Source of the DNA: Pinibacter aurantiacus
Lineage (GTDB): Bacteria; Bacteroidota; Bacteroidia; Chitinophagales; Chitinophagaceae
NCBI RefSeq assembly: GCF_019130065.1
Contig: NZ_JAHSPG010000008.1
Coordinates: forward strand, 62,001-126,000
DNA: 64,000 bases
Reading direction: 5' to 3'
In this document: positions 51,892 through 60,524 of the stretch, piece after piece
How positions within the stretch are numbered: the first letter of the stretch is position 1
Layout: the number at the start of each line of letters is the position of its first letter
Made by a program: the position numbers and the translations under genes
Notes under the pieces: model-generated
Seen by the model: the letters and a program-made list of their open reading frames with translations, nothing else
Database searches by the model: none
Told to the model about the DNA's origin: nothing

Positions 51892-54800
51892 ATGGCTAAC
51901 AAAAAATACTGGCAAAGTTTCGGGGAGTTACACAACTCAGAAGCACATCAAGAGAATGTTCAGAACGAATTCCGTGAGGAATTACCATTTGAAGATCTGG
52001 AAGGGAAAGGACTATTGGACGCAAAAACCCCACGCAGGGACTTTCTTAAATACCTGGGTTTTAGCACCGCTGCGGCTGCTGTAGCTGCAAGCTGCGAAAC
52101 ACCGGTTAAAAAAGCTATTCCTTATTTAAATAAACCTGCTGAGATCACTCCTGGTGTAGCTAACTATTATGCTACAACATTTGTGTCCGGCGGAGAAGTT
52201 ATACCTGTAGTTGCGAAAGTTCGCGACGGTCGTCCTATCAAAATTGAAGGAAACGATCTTTCTTCTATCACAAAAGGCGGAACTACTCCACGTGTTCAGG
52301 CTTCTGTTTTAGATCTTTATGATACTGCACGTCTTCGCTACCCGTTACATGACGGTAAAGAAGTAAGCTCTTTGGAAGCATTTGATAAAATGGTTTCTGA
52401 AGCATTAGCAGGTTTGGGTGGAGCTCCGGTTGTATTGCTTACAAGCACAATCACTTCCCCTTCTACAAAACAAATCATCACAGAATTTTTAGCGAAATAT
52501 CCGGGCGGCCGTCACGTACAATACGATTCCATTTCTTACAGTGGATTGTTGTTGGCTAACGAAGCTGCTTACGGAAAAAGAGCTTTCCCTGCTTACCAGT
52601 TGGAAAAAGCAAAAGTGGTTGTAGGTCTTGGCGCTGATTTCCTTGGTACGTGGTTGAATCCACTTGAGCAACAAAAAGGGTACACTCAGGGAAGAAAGAT
52701 CAATGAAGCAAATCCTGAAATGAGCAAGCATTACCAATTTGAGAGTATGCTTAGCATGACAGGTGCAAACGCTGACGAACGCTTTACTCACCGTCCTTCT
52801 GAAACAGGTGCAATTGCCTTGTCACTTTTGAACGCCGTAAACGGTCAGGGTGTATCAGTTAGCGATGCGAAACTGAAAGCAGGTATCGAAAAAGTTGCAA
52901 AAGATCTTTTGGCAAATAAAGGCGCTGCAGTTGTAATGTGCGGTAGCAACGACGTGAACATTCAGGTTGTTGTAAACGCAATCAACGAAGCGATTGGTGC
53001 AAACGGAACAGTTTTAAACTGGGCTGCTCCTTCTCAAACACGTCAGGGTGTAGACAGCGAGTTTGCTAAATTGGTTGACGACATGAACGCTGGTAGCGTT
53101 GGTGCTTTGTTGATATGGGATGCAAACCCTGCCTACGATTACGCAGACGCAGAGAAATTCATAGCGGCTGTTAAAAAAGTAAAAGTTTCTGTTTCATTCA
53201 ACGAAAAAATGGATGAAACTACTGAGTTGTGCAAATACGTTTTGCCAGCTAATAACTACCTTGAAAGCTGGGGCGATGCTGAACCTAAAGCTGGTTATAT
53301 CAGCTTGATGCAGCCTACAATCTCTCCGCTTTTCAAAACACGCCAGTTACAAGATACATTGTTAACCTGGACTGGTAACAAAACTGCTTATCACGATTAT
53401 TTCAATACTTTCTGGGCTGCTAAAGTGGGCGGACAGGCTGCTTACCTGAAAGCTTTGCAAGATGGTGTTATTGAGCCTGCTGCTGCTGTAAGTGGTACAG
53501 CTTACAATGGAGCAAAAGTGGCAGAAGCTACTGCTGCGATCAACAGCACTAAAAAAGGCGGTAAGATCGAATTGGTATTGTATGAGAAAGTAAGCATGGG
53601 TGATGGTAAACAAGCCAACAACCCTTGGTTACAGGAGATGCCAGACCCAATCACCAGGATCACCTGGGATAACTACGCAATCATTTCCCCTTCTTTGGGT
53701 AAAGAGTTGTTCGGCATAGATGTACTTAATGCAACTGCGTCTGATACTTACGATGTAGAAATGACTAAGCCAATGGCTACAGTTAAAGTTGGTAATAAAG
53801 AAGTTACAATCCCAACTATCATCGTTCCTGGTATCCAGGCAAACACAATTGCGATCGCAGTTGGTTACGGCAGAAGCGAGAATATTGGCAAAGCCGTTAA
53901 ACACTATGACGGTAGCAAATTGGGGCAAAATGTATTTGGATTTGCTACAGTAAATAACGGCAACGTTGTTTACGCTGCAAGCGATGTAACAATTACTGAC
54001 GCTAAGAAAATATACAAACTTGCTCAAACACAAACTCACGCCAGCTATGAAGGTCGTCGTGAAGTGGTGAAAGAAGTTACTTTGGAATCTTTCAAAAAGA
54101 ATCCAAAGCAAATCTGGGAAGCGAGAGATAAAGAACTTGCACCGTTTGGTGGTTTGGCTGAATACGAAAAACAAGGTACAATCTATCCTCACTACGACCG
54201 TCCGGGTATCAAATGGGGTATGAGTATCGACCTGAACAGCTGTTATGGTTGTGGTGCCTGCGTAGTAGCTTGTACTGCAGAAAATAACGTAGCAGTTGTA
54301 GGTAAAAGCGAAGTGTTGAGAGCTCATGAAATGCATTGGTTGCGTATCGACCGTTATTTCAGCGGTAACGCTGCAGATGCAGATAGCATTCAAACGCTTT
54401 TCCAACCAATGCTTTGTCAACATTGCGACAACGCACCTTGCGAAAACGTATGTCCGGTAGCCGCAACTAACCACAGCAGTGAAGGTTTGAACCAAATGAC
54501 TTATAACCGTTGTATCGGTACAAGATATTGTGCTAACAACTGTCCTTATAAAGTACGTCGCTTCAACTGGGCTGACTATACAGGAGCCGATAGTTTCCCT
54601 GACAACCAAAAAAATACAGGTGGTCTTGGAGACGTTGGTCACCTCGATGGTTCGGTGTTGATGATGAACGACGAGCTTACACGTATGGTATTGAATCCAG
54701 ACGTAACTGTTCGTAGCCGTGGTGTGATCGAAAAATGTTCATTCTGCGTTCAGCGTTTACAGGAAGGTAAACTGAAAGCGAAAAAAGAAAATCGCACATT

Positions 54801-55074
54801 GACTGACAATGATGCTAAAACAGCTTGTCAACAAGCATGTGCGGCTGATGCGATCGTTTTCGGTAACGCTAACAACACGGAAAGTCAGATTTCAAAAACA
54901 AGACAAGACAACAAAAACCGTATGTTCTTTACGCTTGAGCAATTGCACGTATTACCAAACGTGAACTACCTGGCTAAAGTGCGTAACACAGATGTTGTTT
55001 TGGGTGTGAAAGCAGAGGAAGAAGAAGGACACGAAGAGCACAAAGCAGAAAAGAAAGAAGCAGCACACAGCTAG
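51892..55074 (+). CDS. actB: Alternative complex III subunit B, molybdopterin-oxidoreductase-like iron-sulfur protein
   Basis: Iron-sulfur subunit of ACIII on the periplasmic face. The 1060-residue protein carries a Tat-type RRDFLKYLGFS (about 48-58) at the end of an unusual 47-residue N-terminal extension, and a lipobox-like AASC. Residues 70-770 resemble molybdopterin oxidoreductases but lack known cofactor ligands in this family. The C-terminal ferredoxin-like part (about 775-1020) has four cluster motifs: CYGCGACVVAC, CQHCDNAPCENVCP, CIGTRYCANNCP and CSFCVQRLQ followed by CQQACA. It ends in an acidic His-rich tail. It is 120 bp before actC. Confidence 0.95.
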   Translation: MANKKYWQSFGELHNSEAHQENVQNEFREELPFEDLEGKGLLDAKTPRRDFLKYLGFSTAAAAVAASCETPVKKAIPYLNKPAEITPGVANYYATTFVSGGEVIPVVAKVRDGRPIKIEGNDLSSITKGGTTPRVQASVLDLYDTARLRYPLHDGKEVSSLEAFDKMVSEALAGLGGAPVVLLTSTITSPSTKQIITEFLAKYPGGRHVQYDSISYSGLLLANEAAYGKRAFPAYQLEKAKVVVGLGADFLGTWLNPLEQQKGYTQGRKINEANPEMSKHYQFESMLSMTGANADERFTHRPSETGAIALSLLNAVNGQGVSVSDAKLKAGIEKVAKDLLANKGAAVVMCGSNDVNIQVVVNAINEAIGANGTVLNWAAPSQTRQGVDSEFAKLVDDMNAGSVGALLIWDANPAYDYADAEKFIAAVKKVKVSVSFNEKMDETTELCKYVLPANNYLESWGDAEPKAGYISLMQPTISPLFKTRQLQDTLLTWTGNKTAYHDYFNTFWAAKVGGQAAYLKALQDGVIEPAAAVSGTAYNGAKVAEATAAINSTKKGGKIELVLYEKVSMGDGKQANNPWLQEMPDPITRITWDNYAIISPSLGKELFGIDVLNATASDTYDVEMTKPMATVKVGNKEVTIPTIIVPGIQANTIAIAVGYGRSENIGKAVKHYDGSKLGQNVFGFATVNNGNVVYAASDVTITDAKKIYKLAQTQTHASYEGRREVVKEVTLESFKKNPKQIWEARDKELAPFGGLAEYEKQGTIYPHYDRPGIKWGMSIDLNSCYGCGACVVACTAENNVAVVGKSEVLRAHEMHWLRIDRYFSGNAADADSIQTLFQPMLCQHCDNAPCENVCPVAATNHSSEGLNQMTYNRCIGTRYCANNCPYKVRRFNWADYTGADSFPDNQKNTGGLGDVGHLDGSVLMMNDELTRMVLNPDVTVRSRGVIEKCSFCVQRLQEGKLKAKKENRTLTDNDAKTACQQACAADAIVFGNANNTESQISKTRQDNKNRMFFTLEQLHVLPNVNYLAKVRNTDVVLGVKAEEEEGHEEHKAEKKEAAHS

Positions 55075-55194
55075 TAGAGACAAGACAAGGCAATGCCTTG
55101 TCTGTAGATGGTGCTAAGCATTTTTTAATAGAGTTATTATTCACAAAAACTTTATAAGCTAGAAGTTAACAGCTGATAGCTAAAAGCATAGAAT

Positions 55195-56640
55195 ATGGGA
55201 TTATTAAGATACGAATCGCAAACAAGAAACCCGCTGGTAACAGGTCATAAGACTTATCACCAGGTAACAGAAGACATTGTTCGCCCAATTGAAGCAAAGC
55301 CGTCAAAGCTTTGGAAAATAGGGTTTACTATTTCACTCTTCTTATTATCTTTTGGTGCTTACTCCGTATATCGTGACGTTGTTTACGGTATAGGCCAGTG
55401 GAACCTTAACAAAACAGTTGGTTGGGGTTGGGACATTACCAACTTCGTGTGGTGGGTTGGTATCGGTCACGCCGGTACGTTGATCTCCGCGATCTTGCTA
55501 CTTTTCCGCCAGGGCTGGAGAACAGGTGTGAACCGTGCTGCGGAAGCGATGACGATCTTCGCCGTAATGTGCGCGGGTCAGTTCCCTATCTTCCACATGG
55601 GTCGTGTTTGGAACGCATTCTTCGTATTACCTTATCCAAATACAAGAGGTCCATTGTGGGTTAACTTTAACTCACCACTTCTTTGGGACGTATTTGCGAT
55701 CTCTACATATTTCACAGTTTCGTTGTTGTTCTGGTACGCCGGTCTTCTTCCGGATCTGGCAACTGTGCGTGACCGTGCAAAAGAAAAATGGAGAAAAAGA
55801 ATGTATGGTGTTCTGTCTTTCGGATGGACAGGTTCTACAAAACACTGGCAACGTCACGAGTCTTTGTCTCTTGTGTTGGCTGGTTTGAGTACACCACTTG
55901 TATTGTCTGTACACACTATCGTATCTTTTGACTTCGCTACGTCAGTAATTCCAGGATGGCACACTACCATCTTCCCGCCATATTTCGTTGCGGGTGCGAT
56001 CTTCTCTGGATTCGCAATGGTACAAACACTGTTGTTAATCGTACGTAAAGTATTGAGCCTCGAAGATTACATTACACTTGAGCACATCGAGGTAATGAAC
56101 AAGGTTATCGTGTTAACCGGTTCTATCGTAGGTATCGCCTATATAACTGAGTTGTTCATTTCATGGTATGGTCAGAATCCTTACGAGGCTGCTGCGTTCA
56201 GAAACAGATGGGATATTACAACTCCATTAGCATGGAGCTACTACCTGATGATGAGCTGTAACGTATTGTCTCCGCAGATCTTCTGGTTCCGCAAAATGAG
56301 AAGAAACATCACTGTTACTTTCTTCATGTCAATCATCGTAAACGTAGGTATGTGGTTCGAGCGTTTTGTGATCATCGTTACCTCTATATATCGTGACTAT
56401 TTACCAAGTAGCTGGAGTACATACTACAGACCTACCATTTGGGAAGTTGGTTTCTATATGGGTACGTTTGGATTGTTCTTTACGTGTTTCTTCCTGTTCT
56501 CTAAATTCTTCCCTGTAATTGCTATCGCTGAGATCAAGCACATCTTGAAGAAAAGCGGTGAAAGCTACAAAGAAGGAGTTAGCGGAATTGAGACGCAAGC
56601 ACCAGAAGAATTTGCTCACGAGCAAGCACATGCACACTAA
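55195..56640 (+). CDS. actC: Alternative complex III subunit C, NrfD-like quinol-binding membrane protein
   Basis: Integral membrane subunit of ACIII, with quinol-binding and possibly proton-moving parts. The 481-residue protein has about ten helices. Conserved stretches include HKTYHQVTEDI near the N-terminus, WDITNFVWWVGIGHAG (about 80-95), HMGRVWNAFFVLPYP, HWQRHESLSLVLAG and SVHTIVSFDFATSVIPGW with the charged/His residues typical of NrfD/PsrC-like subunits. It has a partner, actF, later in the operon. A heptamer repeat tract follows its stop. Confidence 0.95.
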   Translation: MGLLRYESQTRNPLVTGHKTYHQVTEDIVRPIEAKPSKLWKIGFTISLFLLSFGAYSVYRDVVYGIGQWNLNKTVGWGWDITNFVWWVGIGHAGTLISAILLLFRQGWRTGVNRAAEAMTIFAVMCAGQFPIFHMGRVWNAFFVLPYPNTRGPLWVNFNSPLLWDVFAISTYFTVSLLFWYAGLLPDLATVRDRAKEKWRKRMYGVLSFGWTGSTKHWQRHESLSLVLAGLSTPLVLSVHTIVSFDFATSVIPGWHTTIFPPYFVAGAIFSGFAMVQTLLLIVRKVLSLEDYITLEHIEVMNKVIVLTGSIVGIAYITELFISWYGQNPYEAAAFRNRWDITTPLAWSYYLMMSCNVLSPQIFWFRKMRRNITVTFFMSIIVNVGMWFERFVIIVTSIYRDYLPSSWSTYYRPTIWEVGFYMGTFGLFFTCFFLFSKFFPVIAIAEIKHILKKSGESYKEGVSGIETQAPEEFAHEQAHAH

Positions 56641-56743
56641 ATAATTGAGAGTTGAAAGTTGAGAGTTGAGAGTTGTTTTGATAACGAAACTCAAGTGTTC
56701 ATTTTCAAATTTTCAAATTTTCAAATTCAGAATATTTTAAAAG
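56641..56743. repeat. TTGAGAG heptamer tract within the ACIII operon
   Basis: Five TTGAGAG/TTGAAAG units start three bases after the actC stop. The right side is TTTTCAAATTTTCAAA, a degenerate TTGAAAA mate. It is one of few such tracts inside an operon. Confidence 0.7.
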
Positions 56744-57340
56744 ATGTCTGTAAAAAAATTTGTAGTAGGTTGTTTTGATGATGAAGCTGTACTTTTTCCC
56801 GCGGTGAAAAAAGTACGCAAGGCGGGTTACAAGCTTCATGATATATACACTCCGTTTCCAATGCACGGTTTAGACCATGCTATGGGACTGCGTGATACAA
56901 GTCTTCATACAGCCGGTTTTATATATGCTATTACAGGAACCACTACAGCGTTAGGTGGCATTAGCTGGGTGTTTACCAAAGACTGGCCTTTAAACATTGG
57001 TGGTAAACCTCACTTTGCTTTGCCGGCATGGATTCCTATCACGTTCGAGTTAACAGTATTGTTCTCTGCCGTAGGTATGGTACTTACATTCTGCTACCTC
57101 TGCCAGTTAGCTCCGTTTTTGAAAAAGCACCACTTCCACCCACGCGCTACAGACGATCAGTTTGTAATGGTGATTGAGTGCACAGAGAAAACAAATGAAG
57201 ATGAAGTAAAATCTTTCCTTGCGCAGACAGGGGCAAAAGAAATAAATGTGCAGAACGCTGAAACTGGCTGGTGGCTTGGTCGCTACGACAAAGACACAAT
57301 GCCGTTCCAGGTTAGAAAAGAGAAAACTGCTTTCGAATAA
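56744..57340 (+). CDS. actD: Alternative complex III subunit D (DUF3341)
   Basis: The 198-residue membrane subunit of ACIII. Residues 1-50 face the cytoplasm (FVVGCFDDEAVLFPAVKKVR). Two helices are at about 60-83 and 102-124. The C-terminal tail (about 130-198) has HPRATDDQFVMVIE, a small soluble fold such as a ferredoxin-like domain without clusters. It contacts ActC and ActF. The gene lies 103 bp after actC and 79 bp before actE. Confidence 0.93.
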   Translation: MSVKKFVVGCFDDEAVLFPAVKKVRKAGYKLHDIYTPFPMHGLDHAMGLRDTSLHTAGFIYAITGTTTALGGISWVFTKDWPLNIGGKPHFALPAWIPITFELTVLFSAVGMVLTFCYLCQLAPFLKKHHFHPRATDDQFVMVIECTEKTNEDEVKSFLAQTGAKEINVQNAETGWWLGRYDKDTMPFQVRKEKTAFE

Positions 57341-57419
57341 AAATTGTAAGAAGAATCAACTCAAATAGAACTGAGATAAAAATTGGTTTTGTCTGAAAAA
57401 AAACAATAATAGCTCACAG

Positions 57420-58070
57420 ATGAAAAAATTATCTGTCATATTTACCTTGTTAGCTGCAGTTGTAGTTGTAATAAGCTGTAGTGATGTAAAGCGTAAGCCA
57501 TCAAGAAATTATATGCCGGATATGGCATATAGCCAGGCAGTGGAAACATATTCGGACCACAGCAAACTAAACGAAGACGGCATTAATTACAATGCAAAGA
57601 ACGTTAGGGGCACTGTAAGCAGAAATGAGGACGTGATCTATCAAACACCTGCCGACACTACAGGTTTGTATGCAAGCGAAGCAGTAATGGTAAACCCGTT
57701 GCCTGCACTTGATTCAACTGGTAAAGTAGAAGCGGAAAGATTGTTTTTGATCAACTGCGGTATTTGTCATGGTGCGAAACTGGATGGTAACGGCCCTTTG
57801 TATAAAGGTGGTGATGGTCCTTTCCCTGCGAAACCTGCTGCATTTTTAGGTGATGCTAACTACGAAAAGATGAGCGAAGGAACAATGTTCCACGCGATTA
57901 CATACGGTAAAAATTTGATGGGTTCTTATGCATCTCAGCTTACTCCAAAGCAAAGATGGATGGTGATCCACTATATTAAAGACAAACAAGCTGAAGCAAA
58001 AGGTGGTAGCGAAGCTGCTGCTTCAACTACTGCAGCTGCGCCTAAAGCAGATTCAACTGCAAAAAAGTAA
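57420..58070 (+). CDS. actE: Alternative complex III subunit E, monoheme cytochrome c lipoprotein
   Basis: The 216-residue product is a lipoprotein: hydrophobic leader and cysteine C20 in VVISC. One heme motif CGICH (about 115-119) in FLINCGICHGAKLDGNGP, with a Met ligand likely in the GKNLMGSYASQL stretch, makes it a class I-type cytochrome c. The tail is Ala/Ser/Lys-rich. In the complex it takes electrons from ActA/ActB and passes them towards the oxidase. It is 36 bp before actF. Confidence 0.93.
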   Translation: MKKLSVIFTLLAAVVVVISCSDVKRKPSRNYMPDMAYSQAVETYSDHSKLNEDGINYNAKNVRGTVSRNEDVIYQTPADTTGLYASEAVMVNPLPALDSTGKVEAERLFLINCGICHGAKLDGNGPLYKGGDGPFPAKPAAFLGDANYEKMSEGTMFHAITYGKNLMGSYASQLTPKQRWMVIHYIKDKQAEAKGGSEAAASTTAAAPKADSTAKK

Positions 58071-58106
58071 CTGAAGAATTTAAATTGATTCATTGAGCAT
58101 AAATTT

Positions 58107-59333
58107 TTGAGAATGTCGTCATTTAAAGAGCAATTCGAGATTCCCGGCAGATTTAGAAACATTTCATTCGCACTGATGGCGGTGGGCATTGTTTCTGTAA
58201 TAGTTGGATTTTTTATGTACGGTTCCCATGAGCCTGCAAGGTTTTGGGCTACTATGTTACATAACAGTGTGTTTTTTCTTTTGATTACCAATGCCAGCAT
58301 GTTCTTTATATGTGCTACAACTCTTGCAATGGGTAGTTGGCAGTTGGCTTTCCGCCGTGTTCCGGAAGCTATTTCAAAATGTGTAATTCCTTTGGGCATC
58401 ATCGCACTTATCGTTTTGTTATGTATTGTGTTGGGTGACCAACATCATATTTATCATTGGTTGGATAAGGATCACGTTCAGCATGATACTATTCTGAAAG
58501 GGAAAGCTGGCTTCTTGAATCCAACTTTCTTTATTGTGTGGACGCTCCTTTCAATTGGTTTGTGGATAGCTCTTGGACATAAAATGAGACAATTGAGCCG
58601 TTACCTCGACGAAAATCCTCTTGCTTCTGTTGCAGAAGGTAGAAAATACGTATTCAAAAGCACCATCTGGTCTGCATTGTTTATCGTATGGTTCGCTTTG
58701 ACGGTGGCTTCAGTAACTCCTTGGTTGTGGTTGATGAGCATCGATGCACATTGGTATTCAACTATGTATAGCTGGTACACATTTGCAAGTTCATTTGTAT
58801 CCGGCATGTCATTGATCGCATTATTTGTGATCTTCCTTAAAAACCGCGGATATCTTGAAGTGGTTACCGAAGAGCACTTGCATGACCTTGGTAAGTTCAT
58901 GTTCGCGTTCTCAATTTTCTGGACTTATTTATGGTTCTCCCAATATATGTTGATCTGGTACGCTAACATTCCTGAAGAAACAGTTTACTTCAAACCTCGC
59001 GTGCAGGGTGTATACAAAGGGATTTTCTTCCTTAACCTGATAGTGAACTTCCTGGTTCCGCTGTTATTGTTAATGAGAAGAAGTGCAAAACGTAATTACA
59101 CCAGCGTTGCGATACTGGCTGTATTGATCATCTTTGGTCACTGGGTTGACTTCTACCAAATGGTATTTGTTGGACCTTTCAAAGACCATGTCGATTTGAA
59201 TCTCTTTGATTTTGGTGTTGCTGCCGGCTTTGTTGGCATCATAATGTTCTCTACAGGTAGAGCTTTAGCAAAAGCACCGTTATTAGCAAAGAATGACCCA
59301 TTCTTCAAAGAAAGTGTTATCCACCACACCTAA
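58107..59333 (+). CDS. actF: Alternative complex III subunit F, NrfD-like
   Basis: The second NrfD-type membrane subunit of ACIII, 408 residues with about ten helices (FALMAVGIVSVIVGFFMYGS, LLITNASMFFICATTLAMG, IVWTLLSIGLWIAL and so on). It has WDYWxQ-like positions replaced by YLWFSQYMLIWYANIPEET (about 278-296) and a FGHWVDFYQMVFVG (about 338-351). With ActC it builds the membrane core. It is the last ACIII gene; coxB follows after 68 bp. Confidence 0.93.
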   Translation: MRMSSFKEQFEIPGRFRNISFALMAVGIVSVIVGFFMYGSHEPARFWATMLHNSVFFLLITNASMFFICATTLAMGSWQLAFRRVPEAISKCVIPLGIIALIVLLCIVLGDQHHIYHWLDKDHVQHDTILKGKAGFLNPTFFIVWTLLSIGLWIALGHKMRQLSRYLDENPLASVAEGRKYVFKSTIWSALFIVWFALTVASVTPWLWLMSIDAHWYSTMYSWYTFASSFVSGMSLIALFVIFLKNRGYLEVVTEEHLHDLGKFMFAFSIFWTYLWFSQYMLIWYANIPEETVYFKPRVQGVYKGIFFLNLIVNFLVPLLLLMRRSAKRNYTSVAILAVLIIFGHWVDFYQMVFVGPFKDHVDLNLFDFGVAAGFVGIIMFSTGRALAKAPLLAKNDPFFKESVIHHT

Positions 59334-59401
59334 TTTGAAGAATAAAATAGAGTTATTTTTGATTTTAATATTTCGAAACTTAGTATAAATTTTATTAGAC
59401 C

Positions 59402-60478
59402 ATGAGCATGTCTGCCTTTTTTATAATAGCAGTCTTGTTATTAGGATTTCTAATTGTTTTCCAAATAGCCAAGGCAAGTGAATATGTAGCTGTACTAAAG
59501 GGTGAAAAGAAAACCTTTGAACAAAATAACCGCATAAACGGCTTCCTGCTGTTGGCATTTCTTATATTGGGCCTAGTAGGTGTGTACTGGTGTAACGCTT
59601 TGCTGAAACCAAAGATTTTGGGAGAAGCAGCTTCTGATCATGGTCAGAAGATTGACCAGATGCTGTACATTACTCTGATAATTACAGGTATTGTATTTGT
59701 TCTTACACAAGTATTGCTTTTCTGGTTTGCATTTAAATATCAGTATAAAGAGAATCGTAAAGCATTCTATTTCCCACACAATAACAAATTGGAGTTGATC
59801 TGGACAGTTATTCCTGCCATCACTCTTACCATTCTTGTAGGTTTTGGTTTGTACTACTGGTTCAAGATCACTGGTGATGCACCAAAAGATTCATTGGTTG
59901 TGGAAATTACAGGTAAACAATTTGCATGGGTCTATCGCTATCCAGGCAAAGACAACACATTTGGTAAAAAATACTATAAAAATATTAACGAAGCTCAGTC
60001 TAACCAATTAGGCTTGCTTTGGGACGATCCTGCTTCCCACGATGACATCGTAACTACAGAAGCATTGTATGTTGTAAAAGGTCAGCCGGTTAAATTGGTG
60101 ATCAATTCAAGAGACGTTGTACACGACGTTGGTCTTTCTCACTTCCGTATGAAAATGGATGCTGTTCCGGGAACACCAACTACAATGTGGTTCACTCCTT
60201 TGTACACTACAGAGGAAATGAAGCAAAAAACGAACAATCCTAACTTTGAATATGAGATTTCTTGTGATCAAATGTGTGGTAAAGGACACTATTCGATGAA
60301 AGGAATTATTAAGGTTGTATCACAATCGGATTTCATACTTTGGAGAGCTAAACAAAAATCAAATTATGCACAGGCTTTCCCTGAGAAAGTTCCTTCAGCT
60401 GCCACTCCGGCGCCAGCTGCGGATTCTACAAAATCAGCAAAGCCTGCAGCTGACTCAGCTGCGACAGCAAAGAAATAA
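59402..60478 (+). CDS. coxB: Cytochrome c oxidase subunit II
   Basis: Carries the CuA centre that receives electrons from cytochrome c. The 358-residue protein has three hydrophobic segments (about 2-22, 48-66, 81-103) and a fourth at about 134-152, then the CuA domain. Its copper ligands are the His in RDVVHDVGLSHFRM and the loop SCDQMCGKGHYSM, giving Cys, Cys, His and Met. The canonical Glu between the cysteines (CxExC) is Gln here. The first helix is extra to the usual two. The tail is Ala/Ser/Lys-rich (SKSAKPAADSAATAKK). coxA follows after 46 bp. Confidence 0.94.
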   Translation: MSMSAFFIIAVLLLGFLIVFQIAKASEYVAVLKGEKKTFEQNNRINGFLLLAFLILGLVGVYWCNALLKPKILGEAASDHGQKIDQMLYITLIITGIVFVLTQVLLFWFAFKYQYKENRKAFYFPHNNKLELIWTVIPAITLTILVGFGLYYWFKITGDAPKDSLVVEITGKQFAWVYRYPGKDNTFGKKYYKNINEAQSNQLGLLWDDPASHDDIVTTEALYVVKGQPVKLVINSRDVVHDVGLSHFRMKMDAVPGTPTTMWFTPLYTTEEMKQKTNNPNFEYEISCDQMCGKGHYSMKGIIKVVSQSDFILWRAKQKSNYAQAFPEKVPSAATPAPAADSTKSAKPAADSAATAKK

Positions 60479-60524
60479 ACTGTAATTCAGGATTAGAGTA
60501 TAATAGTTATCTATTTAAAGAATT

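Noticed and set aside
53629-54642. A 337-codon minus-strand frame opposite actB
   Set aside because: actB is clearly real on the plus strand; the other frame is rich in Cys, Thr and Val and has no motif.
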